Shown here one piece after another: positions 35,553 to 49,000 of a stretch of DNA of 64,000 nt. The notes under the pieces were generated by a model. The model did not search any database. It saw nothing but the letters and a program-made list of their open reading frames with translations, and was not told the DNA's origin. Source of the DNA: Dermatophagoides farinae (lineage: Eukaryota > Arthropoda > Arachnida > Sarcoptiformes > Pyroglyphidae); assembly GCF_024713945.1 (NCBI RefSeq), contig NC_134678.1:3534001-3598000 (forward strand), in the 5' to 3' direction. Within the stretch, counting starts at the first letter, position 1, and each line of letters opens with the position of its first letter. The translations under genes and the position numbers were made by a program.

Positions 35553-36457
35553 TTACAATGTTTTGAAAAATTCTATAAGAATAGTAAATGGTGTTCGCCA
35601 TTGAACATGCGGCAAACCTCCATTTAATTTCACTTGTTTTTCTATCATATTTTGGCAACGGTCTTGTTGATCTTCGAAATTCTCACAAGCGAAATTCATT
35701 GCATTTTTCATTGCGCCACCAAAAAATTTTTGGAAATTATCGATCGCTTCTTCCGAACAAACCGGATTACCATTTCTTAATTTTTCAGTCATACAAGTAG
35801 ATAATACATCGGTTACACTGAGAATGAAATTTTTATGGTTAAAAATGGAAAAAGTGAGCATCTTCATTCTGTACATACCAACATAGATATGGAAATTTAT
35901 TTTTATCAGGTTCAACTTTAAAAGTCAAATTCATTCGATCCAAATAGGTTTGGAAACATTCAGTTAAAAGCTTACGATTGGGATTGGTACATTTTGCAAT
36001 TTGAATCATTTCTTTGCGGATTTTCGGGTTACGACGTGCACAATATTTTTTTGCCGACTGTGTGATCGAATAGGCTATAATCGTCAAGATTGATTTACCT
36101 GATGGATTTTGTTGTAGACATTGTTGTGTGTAATCTTTGGTAAATTTTGCACCAGTTTTAATATTTCTACAATTATTTTTTTTTAAATGAAAAGTAATGT
36201 TTGTTTACTACTATATTGATCAAATCTACTTACCTGCAAAAGGTTGAAAACTCTTCATCTTTGGACGGATATGGATAACGTTTGTCATTTATATTTCCCG
36301 AAATTTTAAGCATATGTTCTTCTAAATTTTTATAATCATCACATTCTATTACAATTGAAGATGGAGATGATTTAGCTTGTACCATAAACATTAGACAAAG
36401 TATCGTCCATATTAAGATGATGATAAGATTCAAATTGATTTTAAAGCCGATGTTCAT
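35553..36457 (-). CDS. Secreted hemolymph glycoprotein-like protein (DUF1397-like)
   Basis: Exons 36457-36234, 36166-35879 and 35817-35553 join in frame to 258 residues. A hydrophobic stretch at about 9-27 (LIIILIWTILCLMFMVQA) is a signal peptide. The mature protein has about a dozen regularly spaced cysteines, helical segments and one N-glycosylation site (MNLT). The layout (Cys-rich helical secreted protein of about 250 residues, with a YC..R pair, PYLCC across a splice junction, ENFED and RCQNM) resembles the arthropod 27-kDa hemolymph glycoprotein family. That assignment is by pattern only. Role unknown; such proteins are abundant extracellular proteins. There is about 400 bases between its start and a hAT insertion, so the element may sit in its upstream region. 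Confidence 0.75.
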
Positions 36458-36859
36458 TTTTTCTTAATGATTCATATTCTGAATTATGTCAAACAACAAA
36501 AAAACTTATATGTTGACGCAAATATCTGTGATTTCAGAATAACTTTCTTCGAAATTTAACCATGAAAATTTTCATCTTTTATATCTTGCTTTATCGTTTG
36601 CTTATTTTTTCAAATTTATTTTGATTACGCAAATGTAACCTGTTTTTAAGCAAACATGTTTTTTTTTTGATTTACATGCATATATTGCATTTATTCAATG
36701 ATTGATGAATGGATGGATTAGCACAAACAACTGTAACTTTCTATAAATGGTACATTAATGTGAATTCCTATTAAATTAAATGATGACATGGATAATGCTG
36801 TTTACAATCAAAATGATTTCAAGATGACAATAAAGTTTTTTTCGCATTCAATATAATTA
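36458..36859. other. 5' flank of the secreted-protein gene
   Basis: AT-rich, no gene seen. Upstream promoter region, bounded by the hAT target site. Confidence 0.4.
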
Positions 36860-37054
36860 TTATAAGCCAGTGATTCTCAACCTTTTTTTTTGTTGCGGCA
36901 CACATTTTACGATTTCAAAATTTGGCGGCACACAAAGAAAAAGCACTGCGTAAAATAGATTATGATAATGATTTTAAATGTGCTAAATAAAATAATATAT
37001 AATATGTACTACAAAAATAACAGTATATAGTGTATTTGTTGTTAATTCGTTTAT

Positions 37055-37980
37055 TCCAGTTCAGAATCGAGAAAATGACAAATCCAACCTAACACGATCA
37101 GTTCAGAATTCAAAATTCACAATCGAGAAAATGACAAGTCCAAACTAACACGACCAGTTCAGAATTCAAAATTCACAATCGAGAAAAAGGCAAATCCGAC
37201 CTAACACGACCAGTTCACAATCGAGAAAATGACAAGTCAAACTTAAAACAACCAGTTCAGAATTCAAAATACAGAATCGAGAAAATAACAAATCCAACCT
37301 AACACGATCAGTTCAGAATCGAGAAAATAACAAATCCAACCTAACACGATCAGTTCAGAATCGAGAAAATAACAAATTCAACCTAAGACGACCAGTTCAG
37401 AATTCAAAATTCAAAATAAAAAAAATAACAAGTCAAACTTAACACGACCAGTTCAGAATTCAAAATCAAAAAAATGGCAAATCCAAACTAACACGACCAG
37501 TTCAGAATCGAGAAAATAACAAATCCAACCTAACACGATCAGTTCAGAATCGAGAAAATAACAAATTCAACCTAAGACGACCAGTTCAGAATTCAAAATT
37601 CAAAATAAAAAAAATAACAAGTCAAACTTAACACAACCAGTTCAGAATTCAAAATCAAAAAAATGGCAAATCCAATCTAACACGACCAGTTCACAATCGA
37701 GAAAATGACAAGTCAAACTTAAAACGACCAGTTCAGAATTCAAAATACAGAATCGAGAAAATAACAAATCCAACCTAACACGATCAGTTCAGAATCGAGA
37801 AAATAACAAATCCAACCTAACACGATCAGTTCAGAATTCAAAATTCAAAATAAAAAAAATAACAAGTCAAACTTAACACGACCAGTTCAGAATTCAAAAT
37901 CAAAAAAATGGCAAATCCAAACTAACACGACTAGTTCAGAATCGAGAAAATAACAAATCCAACCTAACACGAGCAGTTCA
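37055..37980 (+). repeat. ~42/55-bp tandem array inside the hAT element, forward copies
   Basis: Roughly twenty degenerate copies of a unit running CAGTTCAGAATCGAGAAAAT then AACAAATCCAACCTAACACGA. Longer units carry an extra AATTCAAAATTCA. Higher-order blocks repeat (the segment near 37300-37480 recurs near 37500-37660). Confidence 0.9.
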
Positions 37981-38149
37981 GATGGTTAGTTATTGGAATT
38001 AGTTACCAGAATTGGTTGGTTTCTATACCGTTTTTTAGATTCATTAAAAATTATTTTCAATGATGAATTGTGTTTTCCAAGATTCAGAGTTAAATAATGT
38101 TTGTTACATTTAATTAATTCGATATGTATCGGATGTTCTGCCATTGAAG

Positions 38150-38470
38150 ATGAACTGGTCGTTTTAGTTTGGATTTGTTATTTTTTCGATTCTGAACTGG
38201 TTGTGTTAGGTCGGATTTGCCTTTTTCTCGATTGTGAATTTTGAATTCTGAACTGATCGTGTTAGTTTGGATTTGTTATTTTCTCGATTCTGAACTGGTC
38301 GTGTTAGGTTGGATTTGTTATTTTCTTGATTTTGTACTGATCGTGTTAGATCGGATTTGCCTTTTTCTTGATTGTGAATTTTGAATTCTGAACTGATCGT
38401 GTTAGTTTGGATTTGTTATTTTCTCGATTTTGAATTCTGAACTGGTCGTGTTAGTTTGGACTTGCCATTT
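38150..38470 (-). repeat. Same tandem unit in inverted orientation
   Basis: About seven copies read on the - strand (on + as TCGATTCTGAACTGGTCGTG). They pair with the forward array across the spacer at about 37981-38149. Confidence 0.9.
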
Positions 38471-39016
38471 CTAGAATCTAGCACTTTTTGTAAAACATTG
38501 ATTAATAAAAAATTGTTTAAAGAAGAATTGCTTTTATTTGTTTGTTTAATTATACTTATTTTTCTTATGTTGGTTCCACTACAAACAATTCGCACAACTA
38601 TTAATAGATATTTGACTAATCGAAGTACATGTTTTTGATTCAGGATTACCATAATATTCAAATGTATCAAAACAAAAAATATTTTCATTTTATTAAATCT
38701 AAAATTTGGCGGCACAATCTTAGAATTTCGCGGCACACAAAAGTGCCGCGGCACAGTGGTTGAGAATGACTGTTATAAGCAATCAATCCTTTCTCTCTAT
38801 AATGGCCTGCAATTTGATTTCATCGATTCTGTCATCACAAGATACGTTTGCAAAATTCAAATCTTAAACTAGCCATTGCAATCGTTGAATCTTTGAAAAA
38901 TCACTTAATCGATTCAGTGATCGTCTTTTTTTCGTCATCATTATGTTTATCTTTAATTCTCTAATGAATAAATTTTAACTATTAAAAGCTATTACATTAT
39001 AAAATATAATTTTTTT

Positions 39017-40429
39017 TTAATTTCTAATCGACATTCTTCTTGTTCTGAAAGTACTCGGTTGTTGTGATGATGTTGGTGATATCGTTGCTGCTCTTTGTGT
39101 AGTTCGCCATCCCCATCCATTTCTCAGCGTAGATGCTCTTGAAGTTGATGGTGATCTTCTTGAGCCTCCACCTCTACTTGTTAAAAATCTACTCATTATT
39201 GATGATGATTGTCGTGATCCCATACTTTGTTGAGATAATACTCTAGATGATGAGATATTCGATACTATTGAGCTTGATGCTCTTTGTCCATAATTTCTCT
39301 TTGGAGATCTTTTTCGTTTACGAATTGAAAGATGTAGGTAGAAAATAACGATTAGAAAAAGAAAAGCAACTACAACCAAAATAATCCATAAATAATTCAA
39401 ATTGAATTCACTGGATTTATTGTCTTCAGTTTTTTTATGTTTATTATTCATTTGTGGTTTCCAATGATCCTCGTAAACGGGCTCATCATCGTTCACCTCT
39501 TCGATAGTTGATTGTTCTTTTGAATTGAATAATTTGTAAAAATCAGATTGTTGTTAATAAAAATATTCGAATAATGATCATTTCAAATCGATACCTTTTT
39601 CTTGACATTGAAAAAACGATGTGGTCAATATCTTGTAGAAATGATAATTTTTACCTGTATTTATTAGGGCTTGTCGTGAAAAGAAATATACATATCTTTC
39701 TGTGATGAGATAGACATTTATTTTAGAAATAAAACCTATTCGAACCAATAGTTTAACTGGTGATGAACATCGTTTTTCTACGGATGTTTCAATGTACATA
39801 AAATTTTTATCACCACTATAACAAATATAACGATATTGTGGATTGGATAAAATATTTTCCATATCAAATATATCGCATGGAAATGAATCGAGATAAATGG
39901 CTTGTATTTTTAATTCGGTTGATTTTACATTAAGCATGTAAAGAATTTTTCCTTCTTTATCATAGCTTGATAATGGTATTGTTTCAATTGATGGCAAACG
40001 AAATCTATTGTTATGTACTTCGGACCATTCGGGATAATATTCAATCGTGTCATCACCAATGAATACCATACGTAAACGTGTACGCCAGAAAAAAATGAAT
40101 GTATGTTGTATTGAATTCTGTGCCAATGCTCGTTTGAATCGAACATCGTTTACTAACTGTGGATAATAATTATCCAGAATTGTTGGTGAATTTGATTTAA
40201 GATTGACATTAACATCACCAGATTTTGGATCTTCATTGTAGGAAATTAGATATAATTTAGAATTAACTGTTATCAATAATAATTGTTCATTATTGATCAA
40301 TCCAATCAAAAGTATATTATTTAATGCTGATTTCTGAAAACTTGTACATTCATCATTCGATTGAGCTAATAATGAATTTATAGGCGAAACTATTAGTAAC
40401 AAGAATAAGCCTAACATTTTTCCTTGCAT
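39017..40429 (-). CDS. Type I membrane protein, Arg/Ser-rich cytoplasmic tail
   Basis: Two exons, 40429-39595 and 39516-39017, join in phase to 444 residues. Signal peptide at about 1-22 (LGLFLLLIVSPINSLLA). An extracellular part of about 295 residues has beta-rich repeats such as ILLIGLINNEQLLLITVNSKLYLISYNED, which suggest a propeller-like fold, and a handful of cysteines. One transmembrane helix lies at about 319-341. The tail of about 100 residues is dense in Ser/Arg/Thr and ends TRRMSIRN. A second Met at residue 5 could be the start. No known family recognised. It is divergent from the vanin-like gene with 422 bases between starts. Confidence 0.75.
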
Positions 40430-40851
40430 TTGGTTGATTGGAATGAATTTCTTTTATAAAAATATCAACATTTCAAATTAAATTAATTCAACAGTTAGAA
40501 TATAAAGGCAAAGGTTATTATAAGAAAAATAAAAAAAAAGAACATTATCATAAAAAAAACAAATGGAAAATCAAAGATCAAATGACAATGGTTACTTAAG
40601 CATATATAGATATACATAATCGAGCTTATCATAAAGATAAAAAAAAAGTTTTCTGTTTCCATAAAGAACATTAATGAACAATGATGAGAATAATTATCAA
40701 CAAATCATTATCATTTGCAACAAAAAAAAAAGAAATTTTTTACACTTTGTATTGTGTCATAAAAAAATCTTAAATTAACAATTTTTTAATTATTAAAAAT
40801 TAAATGAAAATCATTCATTTATTTTAATCGTAAAACTTATAGATTTTCAAA
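40430..40851. promoter_or_regulatory. Divergent promoter region, membrane protein (-) / vanin-like (+)
   Basis: 422 AT-rich bases between two start codons. No distinct motif recognised. Confidence 0.35.
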
Positions 40852-42617
40852 ATGAATTCTATTTGGAAAATAACATTAACCGCTACTGTGATATCAATTC
40901 TTATTTCATTATCGATAGTAGCGATATATTATACACGTGTTGATTCACAAATCGATTCAAATTGTTTCACAGCTGCCATTTTGGATCATCGTCCATTTTA
41001 CGGGAAAAATGTCAACGAAAATATTGATCAAAATTTTCGAATTTTTATCAATGCTACTATATTGGCCAAAGAACGCGTAATTAATAATAATCTTTAAAAA
41101 TTGTCATAAGATTTTCTGACATTTTCTTCATTTTCTTTAATTTCTTTTAAAAAAGGATGTCGATTTGATTGTTTTTGCTGAATCTGGCTTAATGACTGGA
41201 ATTCATGATCGAAAAATGGCTCTAGAATATTCTATTCAGATTCCAAACGAATTGACTCATTTATGTGAAAATGTTGAACAAATTTATGATTCATCCGTTT
41301 CTGTTCTAAAACGATTAAGTTGTCTTGCTATGAAGTACGAAATTTTTCTTGTAGCCCAACTACTCGATAAGCAACCGTGTACTAGAAATATAACAACAGA
41401 ATGTCGTGATAATTATTACATCTATAATACAGCCGTTTTGTTTGATCGTGTTGGCCAGTTGGTAGCTAAATATCATAAAATGCAACCATATGGAGAAATG
41501 TTTTTGGATCCTGCACAACATGATGAATTGATCTACATAGATACTTCGTTAGGACGATTTGGATTTCAAATATGTTTCGATGTTATCTATAAAAAACCGG
41601 GACACATTTTGGCCACTGAATATGATGTAGATACGATTATATTTCCAACACATTGGATGGATGAAGCACCATTTCTTTCAGCATCACAATTCCAAATGGC
41701 TTGGGCATTTGGCAATAATGTTAGCCTATTGGCATCAAATATTCATCATCCTTTCCAAGTAAATAAACACACTAACACATTTATTGTTATCATCTCTTAT
41801 TTTTTGATTAGGCCGGTTCACTTGGAAGTGGAATCTATAATGGTGGACCTGAACGAACATTTCTCAATGCTCATTTTACTGAAGATGATGCTGAACGTTT
41901 GGTAATTGGTAGATTACCAATTCATCCACGTAGTACAACAAGAGCTAAATGTAATAAATATAAAGATGAGATTATAGAAATACCTGTTGCAGGCCGTGAA
42001 ATTATAACAAATGGAACCTATAAATACAAACAGATGAATAATACTAATGTCATGATGAAAGCTCTGAATATAGGACAAGAAGAAATCGAATTAGAACATC
42101 AAGGGGTAAAATGTCATTTGAAGTTCGAAGGAAATTTAAGTCAATCAAATCAAGGTTCGAAAAAAAGCTTCATTTTGTTTTGAGTAATAGTTTTTTTTCA
42201 ATTTTAGATGGACAATACTTTCTCATTGGTTCCAATCGTTCTCGAGCGAATCCTTCTTACGAATGGGGAGAAGAATTCTGTGCACTCGTTTATTGCATTG
42301 AGAATGTTGATGAAACATGTGGAAAATATTCATCCAATCAGTTACCATTATTTTATCATGTCAAATTGACAGCAACATTCGATTTAAAAACTGTTGTTTA
42401 TCCAAGCGTCTTAGAATATCAGAATCGTTTAATACCTATGGATGATGTATGGACGGTTTCAAGCAAAATTCAAGGAACAACAAAAATTCATGAACTTGTT
42501 TTCGGTAGTTTATCTTTCAATTCGGTTGGAAAATTATATCGACCATTATCAACATTATCTTTATACGGACGAGCTTATGAACGCGATCCGATTTATAAAC
42601 AAAAACCGGCTGATTGA
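40852..42617 (+). CDS. Vanin/biotinidase-like amidohydrolase
   Basis: Exons 40852-41076, 41156-41758, 41812-42154 and 42208-42617 give 526 residues. The N-terminal hydrophobic helix (8-28) is a signal peptide or anchor. The nitrilase-superfamily Glu-Lys-Cys triad is visible: Glu84 in DLIVFAESGL, Lys183 in AKYHKMQPYGE, and Cys215 in GRFGFQICFDV. Vanin-type landmarks include the FPTHWM and AWAFGNNVSLLASN stretches and the GSLGSGIYNGG loop. Vanins hydrolyse pantetheine to pantothenate and cysteamine; biotinidase frees biotin from biocytin. Which substrate applies cannot be told. The C-terminal ~150 residues are the usual beta-rich base domain with several Cys. The enzyme is expected to be extracellular or membrane bound. 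Confidence 0.9.
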
Positions 42618-42771
42618 TGATAATGATTCTTTAAATAGTAAAAAAATAAATTAAAATTTCAAATTTTTCATTCTAACATGACTTTGTCTATGAACGGTTT
42701 TCAGTACGTAAAGCATGCACAAGCTTTGGCTTCAATATATCTTATAAAGTTTACGGAATATGGTGAATGTG

Positions 42772-42950
42772 TTATCGATGCAAATTCCAAGCACATTGAG
42801 GCCGTTGTCGCCATGCTTTTATGAATTCATCCATGCTATTCATGTCAAATTCGACCGGTTTTTTGTACAAATTTTGTTCTGAAATTTTTTTTTATTTAGA
42901 ATAATAAATTTACAAAACAAAAAACAATTTCTTTCACTACCGTTGTTCAT
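42772..42950 (-). CDS. Candidate tiny two-exon gene (38 aa)
   Basis: Exon 42950-42941 (ATG + 7 bases, GTAGTG donor) and exon 42878-42772 (TTTCAG acceptor) join in phase to a 38-residue frame with a strikingly coding-like second exon (LYKKPVEFDMNSMDEFIKAW). No signal peptide or membrane helix. No family recognised. It starts 52 bases from the Nup210 ATG in divergent orientation. It could equally be the last exon of a gene with another first exon, or chance. Confidence 0.3.
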
Positions 42951-43002
42951 TGACAAACGGATTTATCATTCTATTAACGTATCATAATTATGCGTTGATT
43001 CG

Positions 43003-46000
43003 ATGCCACCAATCAATAAGAACAACATGATTCGTTTTGCGGTCATCTTCTATTTAATTATTCAAATTTTCTGTACCACCGACAAAATAAATGAACGACG
43101 AATATTGCTTCCTTATAATGATGGAGTTCCGACGAATTTTACATTGGAAACTTTTGGCGATGAAAATGCTTGTTATAAATGGTCTAGTTCACGACCTGAT
43201 ATTGCATCAGTGAAACTACTTCTTGATTCAATCACACCAGCCGATACTTCATCTTGTTCAAAACGTGCCTTGGTTACCGTAGTTTCCAGAATACCAAAAC
43301 GTCAGTCTACAGTGGTTACTGCTCATGATCTCAAAACCAATCTACAAATTCGTTGTGATGTTGAAGTGGATGCTATTTCAAGAATTACTATTCAAACGAC
43401 AACAAAAGAAATCGTCTATGGTGAGCTACCCGAAACCATTAGAGTATTTGCATATTCAGAAAAGAATGATATGTTTACATCTATCGGAGGAGTTTCATTT
43501 GATTGGTGTTTAACTCCATCGGATGTTATACGATATCGTCCTTGGTCTACATCATCTTATGCATCGCCTGATTTTGTTGAATACTGGGAGTCACGCGGCA
43601 AGAAAAGTTCTATGATTTTGGTTGAAGGTGTGAAAACTGGTTCAGCCAAGATTCGTGCCACTCTCAGTGATAATGAGTCCATGATCAAAATGGAACCAGC
43701 AGAAATCAATATCCATGTTGTTGCAAATCTTTTATTGCTGCCATCCAATGATATATTCATGGTTCCCGGAGCTATTATTCATTTTAGTGCTGAAATTTCC
43801 AAACAAGGCCCTCGTGTATCATTACAATTTCCTAATGAACAATATTATTTAGAAGTCTATGATTCGAATATTGCAAGCTTTGATGAATCGACCAACGTAC
43901 TTACAGCATTAAACGAAGGCCATACAACTTTAGTTTTAAAAGATCGAAATATGATTTCAAATGGCTCATCACCCGAAGATGTATTATACAGCAGAACCCG
44001 AACAGATATTCATATTATGCCACCGAGCTATATTTCAATGTTGATTGAACCAGGTGATCGATTTCAACTTGTAACCGATTTTGAATATCAACTTCACTTA
44101 TCCTTATACGACAATTCTCATAATCTTCTCCATCCGTCAGATAATTTTCATTTCGAATTGAAAATGGAGAATGATCAATTTTTTGAAATTCTAGAGAATT
44201 CGTTGAACAAAACATTTTATCGAATTCGAACCCGACAAAAAATTGGCACGGCCAATTTGCTAGTCTTTTTCCGTGGCGCAGGCAATTTTTTTCTATCTGA
44301 ACCATTAATTCATCAACAAGATGTTACAATTCATCCACCAATTACATTGACTCCTAAAGAAATCTATTTGCCATGGTTACCTTCGAACGATTCCTCCCAG
44401 CCCAAAGTCTATACAGTTAACGTTGAAGCTTTAGGTGCCACTGGTAGCGGATATAATTGGCAATCTTCAAACGAAACATTAGCTATCTTAAAATTTTCAA
44501 CGCATAAATCTACACGAGCAACAATTCATAGAAAAGGAGTGCTAGGAGATGTCTGGATAATTTGTAATGATATTCATAATTCATTGATATTTAATTCCAA
44601 AATGCTGATTCAAGTTCTTCCCATTGATGCTTTGGAAATTTTGCCATCGATTGTTGAAGCGCCTATTGGTGGAGAGGTTTTACTTCCTATCGCAGTTCTT
44701 GCAATCAAAGATGGCAAAAAATTTTATTTTGATGATTGTTCACAAGTCAAATTCGATGTTGACATTGTGGAAAAGAATCGAATTCGTTACAATGCTGATA
44801 CATTTATGCCAGGTACTGGACGTAATTCTTGTCGATCATTATTGTTCGAATGTATAGCATCGGGCAATTCTCGTGTAACAATTAGTTATAATCATTTGGG
44901 ATTAGAAGATCGAAAAATCTCTACACATACTATTATTGGATGTTATAAACCATTGAAAATGATTCACCCGATAAAAGATCAAATCGCTATTCTCTCACTT
45001 GGAGCCGGAATTGATTTAGCATTTGAAGGCGGACCACGTCCATGGTCCATGTATCCCGAAGGACATTTTACCAAAGGTAAATTACCTAGATTTCATTCAT
45101 CTAAATCTTAATTAATAATGATGATTTCATTTTAAGCTATTGCAATCAATAGTTCGATTATAGAATTGATGGAAATTCGTGACCGTTATCGTTTTAATAA
45201 AGATCTTCATATATTTCGTGCATATTGTAACCAGTATGGAGAAACAGAAATCGAATTCAAAGTTGGAAACATAGTATCACCAACATTATTGAATCCAGCA
45301 TCAACAATAACCTTGGTTCGAATTAAATGTTCACTACCCGAAACATTGATTATCAAACCGAAAACGAAATCATCGTGTCCTCATCAAGATGTGCAATTTT
45401 CATTGGAAAAAAATCGCTCACACGAATTAGAAGTTCATGTTTTAGATCGGCAAGGAAATGCTTTTTATAACTTTTCAACACTATATTTTGAATGGTCGAA
45501 AGATTTATCGAATGGAATTTTCGAAGAAGCCAATCGTGTCCTTGAAGAAGTAAATGGCGCTCGTGGTTTTTCCATTTTGACTAGATCATATCAAGTTTTT
45601 TCCGGTCTTACTAATTCAATAAAAGCCATTCGAGTTGGTTGTCGTATCATCGGTTATCATCAGCATAGACGTTTTCCGGATCAATTCGATATTAGAAGAG
45701 AAATAGAATTAATTATATTGGATCCATTGACAGTAACAGAAGAAAGCATTACTGTATTGAAACATTCAGATTATAAAAAAGTATTGAACATTGTCAAAGG
45801 TTCTGGTCACTTTTCACTGGACTGGCAGGAAAAACAAAATGTTCTAGTAGAATTGGCTAAAGATGACAAACGCGAATTCATAGTTACACCACTTCAAACT
45901 GGTAATGGCATGATTATCATAACCGATCTTTGCCTCAATTATCCGCCATTCATGCTGCCATATTCGGTTGTTGAAGCAATTGATATTAAAATACAAATGG

Positions 46001-49000
46001 CAGATAAAATAGAACTCGGCCATTCTATTCAAGGAACATTTTTTGTTCTCGATAACCGTGGAAAACGCCTTCATTCTTCATTGCATAAATTCCTTGATTT
46101 GATCATTACCAGTTCGAATAACTTACTTAAAATTGAAGACGTGAAACCAAAAGATGATTATTTATCGACATTTGCAGTACGAGCAGAACGATTAGGCTTG
46201 TGTAAATTGTTGATAGAAACACAATCACCAAAAATTCGTTCGATACTGTCAGCACAAATTGAATTGCAAATATTCTCCCCACTTCGAATTACACCCACTA
46301 ATATTACGTTAATCGTGGGCAACGTGTTCCAACCGCAATTTATCGGAGGACCTCAAACACAAAGAAATGTTGAATTTGAATTAGAAGATTCAAGCATAGC
46401 TATCACCACACCTATAGTCAATGGTCCAAATGGTTTGATAAAAGCGCTAAAAAATGGCAAAACACGTTTAATTGCTCGTGTAACTAGTATTGATAATTAT
46501 GAATATTCTCGTGCTCAAGCAGAAATTTATGTAACTCCATTGAAAAAAATCCAGATCTGGACTCCAATTAATCAAGTTTTTGTCGGCGCTTCAATTCCGG
46601 TTTATTTGATTGGAAGTTCGGGAGAAAATGAAACCCCATTCATGTTTGGTCATGCTCGACCATCAATTAAAATAAGTTGGTCACTTTCAAATGACAAAAT
46701 TGGAACGCTGGAAAACTCATTCCAAAAAGTTGGTATTTACGATCGACAAGTTTCCGATGAAATAGCTGTACGTTTTAGTGCACATTCAATAGGAACAGTC
46801 ATGCTAAAAGTTGTGGTCGAGGTTACATCTGCATCTCGGGATCCTCTTTTCGAACAACTATATCGCAATCAACCATTGACCAATTCGATCCAGATTCAAG
46901 TATATCCTAATTATGTTTTATCGGTATCATCACCCATGGATTCATTTACAAATATACGAGATCATCCAAAACAATTAACTGGACGTGCATTACTCATGTC
47001 TCCTCAATCTGAACTCTTATTACATCAAAATTCAATGGATGATGTAAGATATCGCATATGGAATGAATCTTCGCACATTAAATTGACCAACAAAACTGGT
47101 AATTTGATGCTACAAGCTGGTGATCAATTAGAATTCAGTTCGTTGGTGATTGAGCGAGATTTATATCGAACAGGCATTATGGATCACTTTAATCAAATTA
47201 TCCATGTTGATAAAGTTCGATATCTCTCGATTGAATTGGATCCTGTACAATATCCAGAACACATGTCCACACCGTTGATTAATTTGGCCTCATTTCCAAT
47301 AGGATCAGAAATTTCAATGGTCATTCACTTTCACAATCAATTAGGACGAAGATTTGATTCAGTGAAATCTAATCTCAAATGGATGATGTCTCGAAATGAT
47401 ATTATTACAGTTATAGAGTCTCCAGATGAATCTACACAATCATTTAGAATTCGTTCACTTAAACCTGGTTCAGTCATATTGAAAATTTGGGATGATATTA
47501 ACCAAGTTGGACAATATTATAAAATTGTTGTCGATTGGGCCATAACATCAATTAATGAAGTGCCCACAGACGATTCTTCAATCACATTACAAGTTGGCGA
47601 TGTAGTCTGTATGCGAACCAAAATCGAAGACCATCAGCAGCAGCAAGGTTTTTGGCATTTAGATCAACAAGATTCGTTAATACCTATCGGTTGGATAAAT
47701 CCAAAAGTTGGAGCATTGTTGGCACTCAGTCCTGGCAAAGGCAGCATTGTTTTTAACCATTCTTTAACTCGGGTTTCAACTTATAAACCATTTCAAGTTT
47801 TAGCAATCAAACGAGTTATATTAAATACGGATGTCATCAATGGCCTCAGTACGACTTCAAAACATATTGTTCCTATCAATGTCCCAGGTTTATCATCCAA
47901 ACAAACGAATAGTTGTCCCGGATTAGATGCAAAAGCGTTTGCTGATGTTGAACATCTTGTACCTTTTGCATGTGATGTTTCATTTTCGGATGGAATTTCC
48001 GATTCTCTTTGGAATGCAAAAGTTCAATATAATCCACAACAAAATGGTTGGTCATGTATATTAACGCCCAAAAAGAATTTAGATCTAGATTCATTAGCAT
48101 TATGGAAAAATCGAAATGTAACTGTGACTATTGTAATTACAACATTAGCCGACACAATCATATCATCTGATCATTCTAATGAACAGCAGCAATTTTTCAA
48201 TTCATTTGGTTTATTTCATCAAGTACAATTTCCATTTTGGCCAGAATTTCGAACTAATCTAAAACAAATTTTATTAACTTCTGAATCCCGTGAAGTACGT
48301 TTTATTGTTCATTCTGTTATTGATGTTCTGGAAGAAATGGTCATAAAATCTTCAAACGAAGATATTATATCTATACAAAAGCAAATGATCTACGAACATG
48401 ATCAATCTTTTTCCAATTCGATGCGCGTGATTGTCTCTCTAAGAAATATTGATATTTTTTCCAATGATGTTTCTAATCTTCATATAATACTTCAATCATT
48501 ATTAGTTAATCAAACGGAAAAAATTCCCATACAACTTAAATTATTTGATAGATCACTTTTCGGTGTAACTAATCTGCCCGGACAATTACTCATCGGTTCG
48601 AATACGGCATTAGAATCATTCTATACGATTTCATTGTTAATCATAACCATCATTTTAGCCTTTTCCATCTATGTCATTGGAAAAAAATTTGTTCTTGATC
48701 GACAACAACAAATCATTTATGTTGATTCATCATCACCTATTCTACAAACATCTCCAAAAAGAGGTAACTTTTTTAAATAAAATTTTTTTTCCATTATAAA
48801 TTAATCAAATTTTTTTAGTCATAGATTATAATCGTACACCGACAACATCTGGACAATCATTCTCGATGTTTGGGACACAACAAACTCCTTTCGCTGCTAT
48901 TCATTCTACCCCGGGAAATATGTCATCAAATGAACAAAACCGATCCAGGTCCTCTTCACCTTCATCTCCAAGAGTTGGTCGACCCTTGTACTCTACACGA

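Larger units (their letters stand above)
36860..38780. mobile_element. Non-autonomous hAT element with inverted minisatellite arrays and 8-bp TSD
   Basis: The element proper is 36868-38772 (1905 bp), flanked by perfect direct repeats TTATAAGC at 36860-36867 and 38773-38780. Its termini are CAGTGATTCTCAACC at the left and, inverted, CAGTCATTCTCAACCACTG at the right. Both are followed by a GCGGCACAC-type subterminal motif. 8-bp duplications and CAGNGNTTCTCAACC ends are hallmarks of hAT transposons. There is no transposase frame. The interior is a ~42-bp tandem repeat (CAGTTCAGAATCGAGAAAAT type, with a variant carrying an extra AATTCAAAATTCA). It is in one orientation at about 37055-37980 and inverted at about 38150-38470, with a ~170-bp unique spacer, so a transcript could fold into a long hairpin. 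Confidence 0.9.

Noticed and set aside
37055-37980. CRISPR array
   Set aside because: Repeats are contiguous minisatellite units without unique spacers, inside a eukaryotic transposon.
38416-38754. 112-codon frame on - at the right end of the hAT element
   Set aside because: Reads through the terminal repeat and array; no transposase motifs.
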